Positions 42,258-54,926 of a DNA stretch of 64,000 nt are shown in pieces (position 1 is the first letter of the stretch; each line of letters starts with the position of its first letter). The translations under genes and the position numbers were made by a program. The stretch is from Nymphaea colorata. Taxonomy: Eukaryota; Streptophyta; Magnoliopsida; Nymphaeales; Nymphaeaceae. The notes under the pieces were generated by a model that was not told the DNA's origin, did no database searches, and saw only the letters and a list, made by a program, of their open reading frames with translations. Location: assembly GCF_008831285.2 (NCBI RefSeq), contig NC_045139.1:6604204-6668203 (forward strand), read 5' to 3'.

Positions 42258-43602
42258 AGTGAAAACCAGACAATTGAGTCAGAAATAAAAACTAGACTCT
42301 TCCTTTTTTTTTGCTACAAAATTATTTTAAATAAAATATTCAAATTTTAATATATTTATAAAAACTATTTTGATATAAAACACGTCTTCAATCAAATAGT
42401 TTTTATGAAAAATGTTGATTCTTTTATTATCAAAATGTTGTTGTTATGGAAGTAATTCATTTTTGCTTATTAAAAACACTATTAAAACCCAAAAAATGAT
42501 AAAGTTAATATATATTGCACATCAACCTATCTTTCAGATTACATACATTGGTAAGGTTAGATTTCAAAAAAAATATTTTAAATATCAAATTAAAGGGTTG
42601 TGTTTTTGTCTCTGACCTATTAGTCTGGCTTTTACCAATCAATCAATCTCTCTCTCTCTCATATGTATATATATAGATATATATAATATGAGAGAGATAA
42701 AGAGAGTAATGTGTAAATACCATACCACTAAGGTAAAGGACAAAAACCGAACATCTTAATTTGTGGTAAAAAATCTTATAAACTAAATGTAAACATCCTA
42801 ATGTGTTCATAAACAGTAATTTAGTGTAAATCATGTTTTAATGTAAGTCGTTTTTTGTAAACATGACTTTTCTATTATACCACCTGTATCTCTATTGATT
42901 GACCAATCTTACAAATGCGTCGGTTGTTGTCCGATGGTTAAAATTTAATAAACTTTTTCACTAAAAGCATCATAGACCCATAAACTGTTGCTAATGTTGT
43001 TATGGCAACTGTATTTCAACAATATATTTTTAATTTTTAGTCATCTACTAGCATCTAGCATCCAGCAAATTTGAGTGCTACTATATATATATATACCAAT
43101 TCAATCTTTCGTACTGCATTGTTGATACGGATCAGCAAACAAGCTTCCTCCAAATTCAGCTGCTCAAATGAGCTATTCAGCCCCCAAAAGAAACCAATCC
43201 ACATATATTCTCTGAATCTATCAATCAAGGTCTCAATCTTATGTGCTTTCTATTAGAAATTTTGTGGTTTAAGTTGTTAATGATGAATATCTATTTTGAT
43301 ATATCACATAATTGAAAATGACACTGTTTGATTCACATCATTTGCATTAATTGTTACAGGGGCATAGGGCATATATCGGCCATCGCAAGGTTATAAGACC
43401 GCATAAAGGAGTCATGGCCAAGGCCTTCTTGTCCGGCAAATCGCTTTCCGACGAGGAATTCAGTCGGATGATGAAGTCGATGCACCAGAATCTACAGGGT
43501 CAGCCTCTGCCCATCACCGGCACTAGGCAAGGTTACCAAGATGTGACGGCATTTCCGGTGCCGGAATGCATGTGCAAGCGCAATTTATCCGTATCTTTGT
43601 GA
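38942..43602 (+). CDS. O-fucosyltransferase-family protein (GT106/DUF246 type)
   Basis: This is a Golgi-type glycosyltransferase of the plant O-FucT-like family; some members are rhamnogalacturonan rhamnosyltransferases or mannan-related factors, so the sugar cannot be assigned. Six exons: 38942-39411, 39674-39839, 40986-41075, 41347-41627, 41810-42068, 43360-43602, giving 1509 nt (502 residues). Residues 1-26 hold a hydrophobic signal anchor (type II topology), followed by a Thr/Ser-rich stem. Family blocks: GGLNQQRNEIIDAVVIARIL at about 119-138, IFDVEHF, LPLDLQRLRCKVAFQALKF, ALHLRLEKDVW at about 273-283, GYCPLNADQVARLLKALG, IYLAGGEPYGG, GGNMAHALQGHRAYIGHRK around 414-432, and a terminal VPECMC. 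The HLRLEKDVWxxxGC variant and the ending match the subgroup of Arabidopsis O-FucT 20-like proteins as I remember it. The start is the first in-frame ATG. The gene converges on the LHT-type gene. Confidence 0.92.
40015..40038. repeat. (TA)n in intron 2 of the O-FucT gene
   Basis: About 12 TA units within the 1.15 kb intron 39840-40985. The rest of that intron is AT-rich and shows no other feature. Confidence 0.9.
42211..42251. repeat. (AT)n in intron 5 of the O-FucT gene
   Basis: About 20 AT units in the 1.29 kb intron 42069-43359. Shorter CT/AT runs follow at 42645-42690 and 43081-43096. Confidence 0.93.
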
Positions 43603-44439
43603 TTAAGGTTCTTTCAACTTGTTCTTAAAGCAATGTGATTAATCGAAGTTCTTGATCCTTAATGAGTTTCTTCATGTTATCAATTCATTACTTTGTTTCA
43701 TGTGATGGGTTTATGTTCTATGTTCCTTCAAGTATATCATTATATTTAATTTGTTTCTCTCTTTTTTTTAAGGGTGTATAATTGCATGATTTCGCTAGAG
43801 AAGTACTGTTTTGTTGGTAAATTTAAGTTCAAAGAACATCTCTGGGATGTTTAACTTAATATACAAGATCTGTTGGTAGCTACAAGAAAAGAATGAACAT
43901 ATCAATGACAAATAATGGGATGAATATAGAAAAAACTCTCCGTTTCAATTTCAGCATCAAATTGTTGCATCATCGAAGATTGGACCACAGGAATACTGAT
44001 CAAACTGACTAGTTACCTGTTTTGCTTCAACTTTCGATATAAATAATAGGAAAGACCCATGTCGTGGAAATCGGTTTTTGAATCAAAATGATATTCAAAA
44101 GGATTAAAAGAACCAGCTAAATAGAATGGGGATCATCTTTTTGTTGGATCCAACTAAATTTTCAATGCAGAGATCAAAAGACGAACGGAACAACGAAATA
44201 AGGTAGAAAAAAATGAAAATATCGAAAGTGACAGAAAATGGCGTATGACAAGTAGTGTATCAATTAGAATTTGTCGTGATCGAACCGCTCAATTCAGGCC
44301 GATTCACGCCGTAACTTAAAAACCGAACACATGCATCCTGCCAATAACACAAGCACTTAACAGAATCCTCATGAGTGGTCTTTGAATTGAAATCTTTACA
44401 TGAAGAAAGTCATATTGTCTTCTACATTGCCAATGAAGA
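43603..44439. other. Convergent intergenic interval between O-FucT and LHT-type genes
   Basis: These 837 bases must hold both 3' UTRs. No open frame or motif stands out. Confidence 0.6.
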
Positions 44440-47400
44440 TCATGAGTAGAACTTGTAGTTCTTAGCACTGATAATGATTTCTCTGAGGCCGCCGATAGGT
44501 GACAAGACCATGAGCAGAACACCAAGAACAATGCATATCTGCAGTGAAACAAGAAATACAGTTGCTTGCATTTGTTCAATTACACAAAAAGTTATGTCGA
44601 AACGATTGCCAATTGAATATAATGACTCACCCAGTTTGTGAACCAAGAAAGGCTGAATCTTCTTGGCTTGTAAATGGCTAACCACATAATGCAAGGAAGC
44701 TGCAAAAGAACACAAATTACATGTTTTAGAAGGATCAGATTTTCATGAATTCATTAGGAGGTCAGCTTAAAATGTTATGATGTTCTCACAAAATATGTTG
44801 TCGGGGCAAACGCGAATCCTCCAAAGAAGCCAAGCAGACCACCAAAAAAGGGGAAGGTTATAGCAACAAAGCATGTGAATGCTGCAGGCAGAGAAGATCA
44901 GAGATGAGCAAGTGGGGAGGTTAATCAGTACTTGATTAAACAGCCACTGCAGGCCAAAACTGTCTTACCAACATAAATCGAACGCGACACCAATCGCAGT
45001 ACAAAGCTGGGTCTGAAGTGAAGTTTCTTAACCAGTACTGTCTCAATCATGTCAAACACAGGCATTGCATAAATCTGTTTTCACAGAAGAAATTAAGAAT
45101 ACAGAACGTAGTTGAGCATTACCGTGCATAAGGATGATATCCAATTCTAATTACCAATGCCTTCTTTAAAGAAATGCAAATGAAAATAAGGACCTGATAA
45201 CTTCCGACGACATGGATGAAGACGAACATGTTAGCCATTGCGATCAACCAGCGCGGTTTTTCCAGGGAGATCAAGATGTTATCAGCCACACCGTTGCCAA
45301 ATGCCCAGTAGCCAATCAATGCAACGGGGAAGTAGCAGACTGCAACTACGATGTATGCAAAGATAACACCTTTCCACATAGGCTTCTTCGATGGCTTCTC
45401 CGGCGTCGAAGGGATCGTTGCCTGAATCTCCAGCACAACATTGTGGCCGGCGTATGCAAAAGCAACGTCTCCCAAAGCATTTAGTACATTGAAAATGGTT
45501 CCTGATGCTGTCGAAGCCTTCAGGCCATACTCTACATTTGCTTGCTTCCCTTTCTGAACAGAAGCTCCCCAGGCAATCGTGGAGTAACTGCACATAAAAC
45601 AACAAAGAACCATCATCCATGATTTTCAAAAACATCACATGGACAGATGTAGATATAGTTGGTAGAAGCCGTGACATTAATTTAGCAGAAAATTTTATCA
45701 AAATTCTTGTTTATTGAACATCTGCGGAAAAGAAGTGGCACTGACAGAGCCATGTGTCTTGAGATACCTGAGGGACATGACTGCAGCAGCCAAAGAGACT
45801 CCAGAGATTGAATTGAAATTCGGCAGTTGGGAGAGGACAAAGTGGCAAGAAGCAAAGATGAAGATGAAGTAAGTGAGTCGAATGTCCTTGCAGTTAGGGC
45901 AGACTGTGTCATGGAACTTCTTCAGTGACTTCCCTCCGGTGACCATGTACACAATGTTCACTCCGACCTCCACAACCAGCTGCTGGGGAACGACGATGTA
46001 CAGGCCAAGCTTCTCGCCAAAAGCGTACTGTCCCAACTCATGGTAGCGGTTGAACCTCTTCCCAGGCACCATCTCGTGCATCTCCACCATTTGCCATAGT
46101 GTGTAGAGGGTGATGATCCATGAGAGCACCAGGACGACGACACCGGGGCCCCTGGAGAAAACGAAAGACGAAGTCAACTTCCGATGGTAAGGGCATCCTT
46201 CTAACTGAAAATGGGATCTTGTGTGAAGAAAAGAAACTGTGCCGCCAAAGAGAACAGATTACCATCCAAGCTGAGCCATGGCATAAGGCAAGCTGAGAAC
46301 TCCTGCACCAACCATGGCGGTCACGTTGTGAAACGTCGAGTACCACCATTTGCCGTTCTGATTCGCAGTGATGGGGAGCCACTTGTCAAGTTCTTTGTCG
46401 TCATTAACCTTCTCGAGATCCATCTTTCCTCCCTGAAAAAAGTATGAACGACTGTTACTAATCACTCTGCATAAGTGCAGGTAAACGGCAAAAGAACTCA
46501 TTTCACAGTCGAAAAATGAAGCTCAGATACAGAATCCTAGAAAACAGAAGATGCTCAACACAATTATCGAGACAGATTAGCCAAAAGAGAACTAGGAACT
46601 ACTTTGTTTGTGCAGAAATTAACAAGTAAAACCATGAAATTAAGACAAAGCAACCTCGATCAGGATGTGGACGTGTATGCGAACAGAGCTCAAGTGGGTT
46701 GTCGACTATCCGGAACGTGCCGGTAACCGACAAGCCAACGAAACTCCGGGAGCTGGAGATTTCTCAAGAAAAGGAGGTCAATGCCAATATCCGCAACACC
46801 ACCTTCAACGGTTTGATGTATATAAAATATTCTATTTCTTCAGTTTAAGGAATCATCTTTAACTCACTGTCCTTCCTTTTCTTTCCTGTTGTCCAAGAAA
46901 GTAAAGCATTCCTTTTCTGCAGAACTTTCCTACTGGGTCTAACTGCCTATAGAATCATGGGGAAAGTGCCTTCTTATTTTGTGGTCATTGTTCTGTTCTT
47001 CAAGAAAAAAGAAGAATAAGGAAACACTTTCGGCAGATATGAGTATGGCTACAAAATATTAATGGATTATGGTGATCTTTGGAGCCAAGTCAGGGCCAGT
47101 GACCAAGAGCATGAACCGCACAGAATTTCACCGGGCTTGTATATACAAATCTTCGATTTCATGAACTTGGTCACCTTGCTTGAGGCTTGACAAGCAGAGG
47201 TTTCCAAGTTTCCCGTAACTGCAATCCCCTCGCCAAGTGAGTCACAGCTCTTGTCCTCAAGGAAGTTTCTAGTCAGAAAGCTCCGTGAAGTCTACTTCTC
47301 GTGCAAAAATAATCCTAGATCCCATTCATGGGGAATTCTCAAAAATCCTTCTTTTCTTTCCCAAAGACATTGTAAAAAAATGGGCATATATAGGTATGGT

Positions 47401-49476
47401 AAATTAAGCACATACAAAAAAATTTTAAATAGAAAAGATAAGAAAATGTTTCAATGTGATGTGATAGCATTAATCATGTATCCTTACTTTTCCAACGGGG
47501 ATAGTTTGGAAAAGTTGTGATTTGGCCCTGATTCTTCTAAGATCATAGAAATTTCAATTTGTTAGTTGGAAAACTTTATTTCTACACAGCTGATATCATA
47601 AATTGATCTTTGCCCTGATCTAACTGTTTTAGATTAGTACTTAAGGTTAAGTTCGAACCAAATCTGTTCGTTGAATTCAAACGAGAAGTGCCCTCAATGA
47701 AGTATTGGAATTGCATATTAGCATTTTTTAAATGACATAAACCCATTTTACTAGGTAGTATAACTAGGTTAAGCTGATAATCATACTTTAAAAAAAATTA
47801 TATGCATTAAAATTGTAAATACAAGTATGAATTTGCCATTCATCCAAAGGTAGGTTCGTCGTTCTGCGTAAATTGGCAGGTAAGTGCACCTACTGTTATG
47901 TGATTAACACATAAATTGCAATATTGAGTTTTGAATCCATTATATATAGACGAAAGCACCAAAGGCCTCTTACCCTCACCCTCTTTTTGAGTGGAGGGCG
48001 CCAATACATAAAAGTCAGGGATGAACCTTTTTAAGTGATTATAAGTTCTAAAATAAAAATGCATAGGCCCCTGCAGTTGCACAAATTTGTCTTTTCCAAA
48101 AAAATAAAGAAGCAATTTTGGGAAATGGAGTGTTTACTTTCTGGAAAAGCCTTTCTCTACCAAACTAATTTTTTCCTCACAAATTCAGACAACGATCATT
48201 AAAAGGAATTGAGGTGGCAATCTGGCGTCCACTTTGGTCGCAATAAATGAAATAACAGCCGAAGCAGCAGGAAAGTTTTCTTGGGGTATTCTCAGAAACG
48301 GGTGGGCAGTCGTACTAAGAAAGGTTAAGCAGAGCAGAAGAAATGAGTAAAATAGAAATTGAGCTGTTGAACAGAAACCCATGCTGGTGCATGAGACCAA
48401 GTCTGACCAGAACAGCTCGAACCCACTTGTGGCTCGAGCCAATTAATCGGAGCTGCTGAAAACAACTCTTAGGGGCCGTTTGGCATTGGAAACATCATGT
48501 AAGTCTTTCATGAGTTTGCTCCAAAATAAGGGCAGATTTGTAGGACACTTGTTCAAGATTTTTACTAATCTACCTCAATTTTGAAGCAGATTTATGAAAC
48601 ATTCACACTATTCCTAATGCCAAGCCGCCGTCCCTTATGGTTAATTTATTGCTTGTTGAACTGTTTGTACCTTTTTTTCTTTTCATTTATGAAGAAACAT
48701 AGAGTACTACTAAATTATCTTCTTAGGAGGTGCTTATTAATTTGATTCTTTTCTCTAATGGCGCCGCAAACCATGAATTCTCCATTTTGCAGACGTGAAA
48801 ACCATGAGTAGTTTTCAAGCTGTTTCACAACTTAAGCTGCTCTAGCTTGTGAGTATGATGCTGAAAACGCTTTCATTACATAGTAAATTAAGAGTGCAGT
48901 AAAGCAATTCCTTCTGCTAAAACAGACCAAACTGACCCAACATTCAATGTTATGCATTGTGCTTTTCCATCAACTTTGGATTCTTCTTCCACCATATCAA
49001 GCAACTACAACAACAGATTTGTCCTTGTTTTTCAAAAATATTAGGGGGGACTGCAAGGCATATGTAGATAACTCGGAGAAGAATAATACATTCTCACAAA
49101 CTCAGTTCTTTTGAGAAACTTCTTTCTTTGTCTTGTGAAATTAACACCCAAAACAAAACAACTGTTTTGGGTACTCATGCTATAGAACAGAGAGTTGTGC
49201 AAAAACTTGTGAAGTTCAGGGCTTCGAATCTGAGTCCTGTGGTACGTCAACAAGGCTTGGATACGATGCTTGAATGGCTTTTCCATTGATCCAGATATTC
49301 CCACGCAGTCCAAACAGGAGACCAGGGGAAACTGTCCAACTATGGTTCTCAAGGGAACGTAGATCAAAAGCAAGAAAGAAGCCATAATATAACTTTGAAG
49401 TTCCAAAGGGAGGACGAATGTACATGAGCATACGTACCTGTGGATACCTGCTGAGGCCTGCACCTTCACTCCCCAT
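44440..49476 (-). CDS. LHT1: Lysine/histidine transporter-type amino-acid permease (LHT family)
   Basis: LHT proteins are plasma-membrane proton-coupled importers of neutral and acidic amino acids in the AAAP (ATF) superfamily. Eight minus-strand exons: 49476-49438, 46432-46263, 46151-45768, 45587-45194, 45074-44969, 44881-44790, 44699-44631, 44538-44440, totalling 1353 nt (450 residues); Arabidopsis LHT1 has 446. Exons 2-8 match LHT1 closely: [92 protein letters not shown] and the C-terminal [17 protein letters not shown]. About ten hydrophobic helices are visible. The first exon is less certain. It codes for 13 residues ([13 protein letters not shown]), ends at a CAG|GTACGT donor, and joins exon 2 in phase 0 across 3.0 kb. 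If it is wrong, translation could start at the methionine at 46423 (MDLEKVNDD). LHT1 is the closest name, but the exact LHT number is not settled. Confidence 0.9.
46433..49437 (-). other. Intron 1 of the LHT-type gene (3.0 kb)
   Basis: No gene is seen inside. It contains the MITE at 48472-48634. Several open frames (for example 47840-48115 and 48185-48442 on the minus strand) show no family features. If exon 1 is not real, this stretch would instead be promoter and intergenic DNA. Confidence 0.5.
48472..48634. mobile_element. Tourist-like MITE (PIF/Harbinger type), 163 bp
   Basis: The segment is bordered by TTA on both sides (48469-48471 and 48635-48637), the usual PIF/Harbinger target duplication. 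The left end GGGGCCGTTTGGCATT is matched in inverted form by the right end AATGCCAAGCCGCCGTCCC, with a 3-base offset. Inverted similarity continues inward: TTTCATGAGTTTGCTCCAAA on the left against the complement of TTTTGAAGCAGATTTATGAA on the right. Most of the element could fold back on itself. It has no coding capacity. Confidence 0.75.
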
Positions 49477-49479
49477 CTG

Positions 49480-50520
49480 TACAGAGCGAGAAAATGAAAG
49501 ACGGATAAAGAGGAAGGCTTCGTTTGAAAGAAGGCCCAATGGTGTTTTTTTTGTAGAGGCAAAAGGAAGAGAGAGAGGAAGAGAAATGTAACAGATGCCA
49601 GCCATACTCACTCCCCGGAAAAGGGAAATCAGTAAATGGACTCGGTCCTTAAAACCATGACTTTCCATGTATCACCTCCTTCTTTCTCTCCCCCTCATAA
49701 TTGCCTATTAATTTCTTCGCTTCGTGAATGATTTAATTTTGTTCAGACTATCACTTTCCATGTATGCTCTTCTTTCCCTCTTTCATGTCTTTCCTATTCT
49801 TTGGGCTTCAACTTGGGAAATGACAGTTTGCAGCTTCAGAAACGACGGTGGTCTTTATGGGCCTACAGCTTTAATGGAGTACATGCAATGGAGTATGGCC
49901 AAGTTCAGTTGTGAGTTGTAAGCTGTGGGAAAAGCTAATGAGTTAGTTGAGTTAGTCAATGGGTCCTCCGATAAGCATACTCCCATCTTGTCATTCTAGC
50001 TCCATAGGCTTAGGGGGGCTCACATCCCACCTCAATTTTTTTTTTTAAAAAAAATTACATGTAAATTTTTGAAAAATTCACTTGTCCTAAATAAGATTTT
50101 TGAAAAATAATCTTTCGGCCTGTGTCTAAATTTAAAAACTTTAATTTGGCTCCGCCCCGGCTCGTTCGTTAGGAAGTCAATGGGCTCCCTTGGTATGGGG
50201 ATTGCAGACTAATTTGAGATGCAAAAATGATTAGAGGTTGAACCATTAGAAGCCTGACAAAATGTTCAAACCACCTACCGACTGTTTGTAAGACCCTTGC
50301 GAGATTCAACAGAATCTGGCTTTCTAAAGATAGACGTCAAAACTCACAGCACCTAAACATGCCAACCTCGGATCGAACCCTATACCTTCTTTGTTGCCTG
50401 TTTCAGATCTTGGAAACATGGTGTTTTGAAATCTTTGGATTTTAGAAGGATCTCAAGATCTCAAATCTATTGATCTCATAAATCCTGTTGTTTGAAAGAT
50501 GTTTAAATTGCCACAAATGT
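49480..50520. other. Upstream region of the LHT-type gene
   Basis: The bases just above 49476 on the minus strand should include the 5' UTR and promoter of the transporter. An open frame 49216-49668 (-) overlaps the proposed exon 1 but has no recognisable homology. No clear TATA box was found. Confidence 0.4.
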
Positions 50521-50530
50521 GCCCCAAAGT

Positions 50531-50642
50531 GTGTAGTGTAGCTGGTCAGGCTGGTAAGCTAGTGAGAGCTAGCTTGATGTGTAGTGTAGCTGGTCAGGCT
50601 GGTAGGTTAGTGAGAGCGAGCTTGATCATCGGTTCAATTTCC
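50531..50642 (+). repeat. SINE-like element with duplicated A-box half
   Basis: A 48-base unit beginning GTGTAGTGTAGCTGGTCAGG is repeated in tandem (50531-50578 and 50579-50626) with about 4 differences. It contains an RNA polymerase III A-box-like core (TAGCTGGTCAGGCTGG). A B-box-like GGTTCAATTTCC follows at 50631-50642, at normal spacing from the second copy. This looks like a tRNA-derived SINE head. I could not find its 3' end or target duplication. Confidence 0.45.
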
Positions 50643-52228
50643 ATATGAGTTACTCATCTAAATTGTGAATGGTGATAGTACAGCAGTTTAGTGACAGGTG
50701 TATCACAGGTCTACAAAAGTCCCTAAAAACAACTTTGAACTTCAAGGGCAAGAGAAAGGGAAAAGGGTTTCAGCCCTTCTTGGGATGGCCTCCACCAGAA
50801 GAATTACTACAAATACATACAGACATGCAGCTCTTATATGTGGACGTTTATATGTGGATGTGAAGTCAGATATTCTCTAACAGAGGTGCATGGATTTCGT
50901 GAACAAAAGAGATCTCAAATCTAAGGTTTTGAAATATGCAGTAAATTTCAAGTATACCTACGTCCGTAGGATATTTGAGGGTTTTGGACTTGAAGCCAAG
51001 TGCTACTAGCTTAAATGGACTTTTTTATATTTAGATAAGCTTGGGCATGGACTCGAGTGCTCGGTCCAATCGGGCCCAGGCCCAAAAAAAGACGGCCCAG
51101 GTCAGCCCCATTATTTTTTTTATTTAATAATAATATTTTTTTATTATTAAAAATATATTTTGTGTTTAAAAATATTTATTTTATATTTAAAAAATATTTT
51201 TTTACATTTAATCTGATCGAGCTAAAGGCCTGTATTAAGACAGGTCTCTAGTTTGATTCCCGTGAGCGCTATGTTCCTGTGTCTTAAGGCGGTAGGGCGC
51301 GACATCCAAGCTAAAGAGTGCACTGCTGCTATCGCTGACACCGACGCAGCCCAAGACCCCGGAAGCAGCCTCAAGGGTTCACCTCTCGCTCACCCAACAT
51401 TTATTCAGCCGAACCGATTCGACTCGAGCATCGAGTATCGGGGCTTACCTTGAGTACCCAGGTATTGGGCTCGGACTCTATGTAGATACACACTTTGGAT
51501 TGGGGTAGAAAAAACTCAGTCAAATTGATCAACGGATTTTATTTTCATCTGAATGGTTTTGGGCTTGTGATGGTCTAAAACCAGACACTTTTTGTCATCT
51601 GCCAAGCATGAGAGTGCTTATAGAGAACGTATCCATGTTGATGGAGGGATTGGAAAATGTTTTCACCATTCGCAAATGAATACCACCCTCTCTCCTCTGC
51701 AACACTATTTTCTCAGGTCGATCTTATTTTTAGGCGTTTGTCGCCACATAACACAAGCAGGAAAATGCAGAAACAGTAAGCAGCATGTCTTGTTACCAAG
51801 CCTCAAAAATGTAGAACAAAACGAGTGAGTTTCCAAAAAAAAAAAAAAAAAAAGGTGTCGTTCTCTTTTCCCCCTATTAATGAGGGAAAGACAAAGTAGC
51901 ATCTCCCCTTTAAAAGACAAAAGTTCGCATGTTGGTGAACCCTCCCTGATTGTTCAAGCAAAAAATGTCGGAAGTTGAACCCCAAACTACAGTCAGTCAG
52001 GACCGTGTTATTGTTTTATCATACAGCCTTCCCTGCAATTTCCATTGAACATTGAATACCTTCTTCCCGGCATCCTGGCTTTGCCATCAATTTCTTTCCA
52101 TCATCGTACATTTAAACTTACATACTTCAGACAATCTTGAATATACAAACATAATTTTGACTCCAACAAGGAGCCCAAACAATCAACAAAAGAACAGAAA
52201 GAAGTGGGAAAAACAGCTTGAACATGAT
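50643..52228. other. Intergenic DNA downstream of the plastid membrane protein gene
   Basis: I see no gene. The part near 51.0-51.45 kb mixes GC-rich words (GGCCCAGGCCC) with A/T runs and resembles degraded transposon DNA. The last few hundred bases should hold the 3' UTR of the gene ending at 52229. Confidence 0.5.
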
Positions 52229-54839
52229 TTAGCGGTCTTCTGTTGCTGTCGAAGCAGCTGTTGCAGGCAATGAAGGAGATGGACGCAGAACCAGATACAG
52301 TAAAGGGCCCAAGAATGGAACAAGACTCAAGGGCAACAGCCATGATCCACGACTATACCTATTTAAAACAAGAGATAGGGTTGCGTTCAAGAGAAAGGTT
52401 AAAAAGTCATCGCTATACATAAACCTAATGAGTAACCATTAAACTGAAAATTGATACGCACATTAGGTTTATGCTCATACTCCAAACAGATATACTCTCT
52501 CTCATGCATGCACACCACATATACACAATGCTTAGAAAAACTGACAGAAATGGGCATTAAACGAGCAGAATTATCTGGATTATCTAGCTAAGCACACACA
52601 AGCATATCATTTCTGACAACAAATTTGAAGCGTGTTAACCTTAAATGCCAAATCTGTAGCTCGACCAATAATATGCGGGAAAACTATAGGTGTTAAATCA
52701 AAATCATCTGAGTGACACAGTTCAGATAGAGAGGAACGTTTGATTGCATAAGGAATGAATCACAAAGTAATTCTCATACTAAAGTTTAGGAATTCCACCG
52801 ATTTGAGGACGTACCATCTTCTAGCAGTCATGTCATTATAAATCCAGAATGGTGAGAATGCTGTAAACAGTGAGAAGTCGAGGGACATCGCATGTATCTA
52901 TATTAGAAGACAAATGCCAAATGTTAGCTTATAAAAATGCTGGTATACGGTCAAAAGAATATCAGACCATAATGAAAGCAATTAACCATGTGATTTTTAT
53001 TGAATCCCCTTGCATATCAGCTCAACAATCAAGGAGGTCATCATAGTCCCCCAGCAAAGCTGGACTCGTGATTGAATACAACCACTGATCAATCATATTC
53101 AGTATGACCTTATCCATGCATGCATCTCCATCCAGAAAAAAGAATAAAAGATCATTAATAGACTTACAAACTTGCTTTCTCGAAAATACTGATAAAATTC
53201 TCTCCAGTCCTCACCACTGGACATAACTGCATATGCAACCAAGCAAAAGCCTGCAGCAGCTACAACCTGCAGCAAAATATTGCTCCATTTTAATTTTTGT
53301 TCCTTTCCCCCTTCAAATACAAGTCTCGATGGAAATTCTACAAAAATGACAATACCCCTGCATCCAAGACCATAGACCATAGACCATATCCATGTGACAG
53401 ACCATACCTCATCGACAAACATTAACTGGTTTGGAATAACTACTTACTCCTGCTGTTATCTTTGACTCAAGAAAGCTCAGCGGCCATTTCTTGAGTTCAG
53501 CTTCATCAACAGTAGGTAATGGTGGTTTCCAAAGAACAAAATAAGGAATAAGGGCATATGCACCACCAAAGAATGATAGTAGAACAAATGGCCAAACAGC
53601 TACTCTGCTTCTTGAGCTGCAATTCAGTGTTGGAATAGTTAAACAATATTGCACCTGAAACTGTGAAAAGCCAAAAATTTCACTAAATCATTTCTACCAT
53701 CCAAGTACAAAAAGAAAAAATAAGAAATAAGGGGCACGAACTGCTACAAAGAAGATGCTCTGGAGAACTCAGCTTTCCCCTTGAAAGTGCTAAGTTGGCA
53801 ATTCTCAAATGGCTTTTATCCGCGCAGATTGTGGCATTATCCTTATAATACCACGGGGTAGGAAAAGCCTTATAAGATGTCAACCCTATCATGATTTCTG
53901 GTTCTGCTAAGGGAATAGCAAGCATTTCTTTTCTAGATAAAGTAAATGAGGGAATTTGTTAGTTGTTAACTGTAAAATTCAATGAGGAATATCACTATTG
54001 TTAATCTAATTCTCAAAATAGCACGAGAAAACGGATGATCAACATAAGGAAATCTAACACTCGTTCCACTAGTCACCTTCTGGCACTTGGAATCAGTAGC
54101 ATACTATATACTAGTGGCCACAGACCCATGATATACCAAAGGGACACAAGCACTTGATTCATTCGAAAGTCATCATCTCCTTTTAAGTTCAACAACTTCT
54201 GCAGAAAGTAGAAATCCCGAGACTGCAAAATAACAAAATACAACATGACCTCAATAAAGTCACTGAGATATTCCACAGGTAGAAGCTATGTCAAAAAATA
54301 TGGACATGAAACAAATATGAAGAGAATGTAATATATTAAATACTTGTTGATATCTTAGTATGTAATATATGTGCATGTTTCTCCATATGTGTGTGCACAC
54401 GTGTATATAGTTGATAACTTTGTTCATGACTTACAGAAAAAGTCAGAGAAGAACTTAACAACATTATCAATCTGTCGTTGAAAACAAGAGTCAAAATTCT
54501 TAAGAGGTTTTCATCCATGATGAGGTTTAGTTTGATCAAGAAAGAAAATAAAAGATCTTATCAAAATCAATACTAAATGCAAGTTTTGAAAATTGTAACC
54601 CACGTATGGGTGATGTGTCACACACAAAACCGGTAGTAAACCAAATCCAACTGATAGGACCCTTGGATTGAGACAATATCAGGTCTACCAACCAAGTGTT
54701 CAATATAATGAACACCTACCTAACCTGACAAACAAAATCATCTCTGCAGAGCCGGCATTCAATTACAACAGACAAAATTTTCATCTTCGATGATCATAAG
54801 AAATAAGATTTGCAAAATAAACTCAATCAAAGAGAAAAC

Positions 54840-54926
<87 letters not shown>

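Noticed and set aside
49041-49668. 150-173 codon minus-strand frames upstream of the transporter
   Set aside because: No recognisable domain. They overlap the proposed first exon and the promoter side of the LHT-type gene.
51030-51460. Possible LTR or gag-like fragment with GGCCCAGGCCC words
   Set aside because: No matching second LTR, primer binding site or protein domain found.
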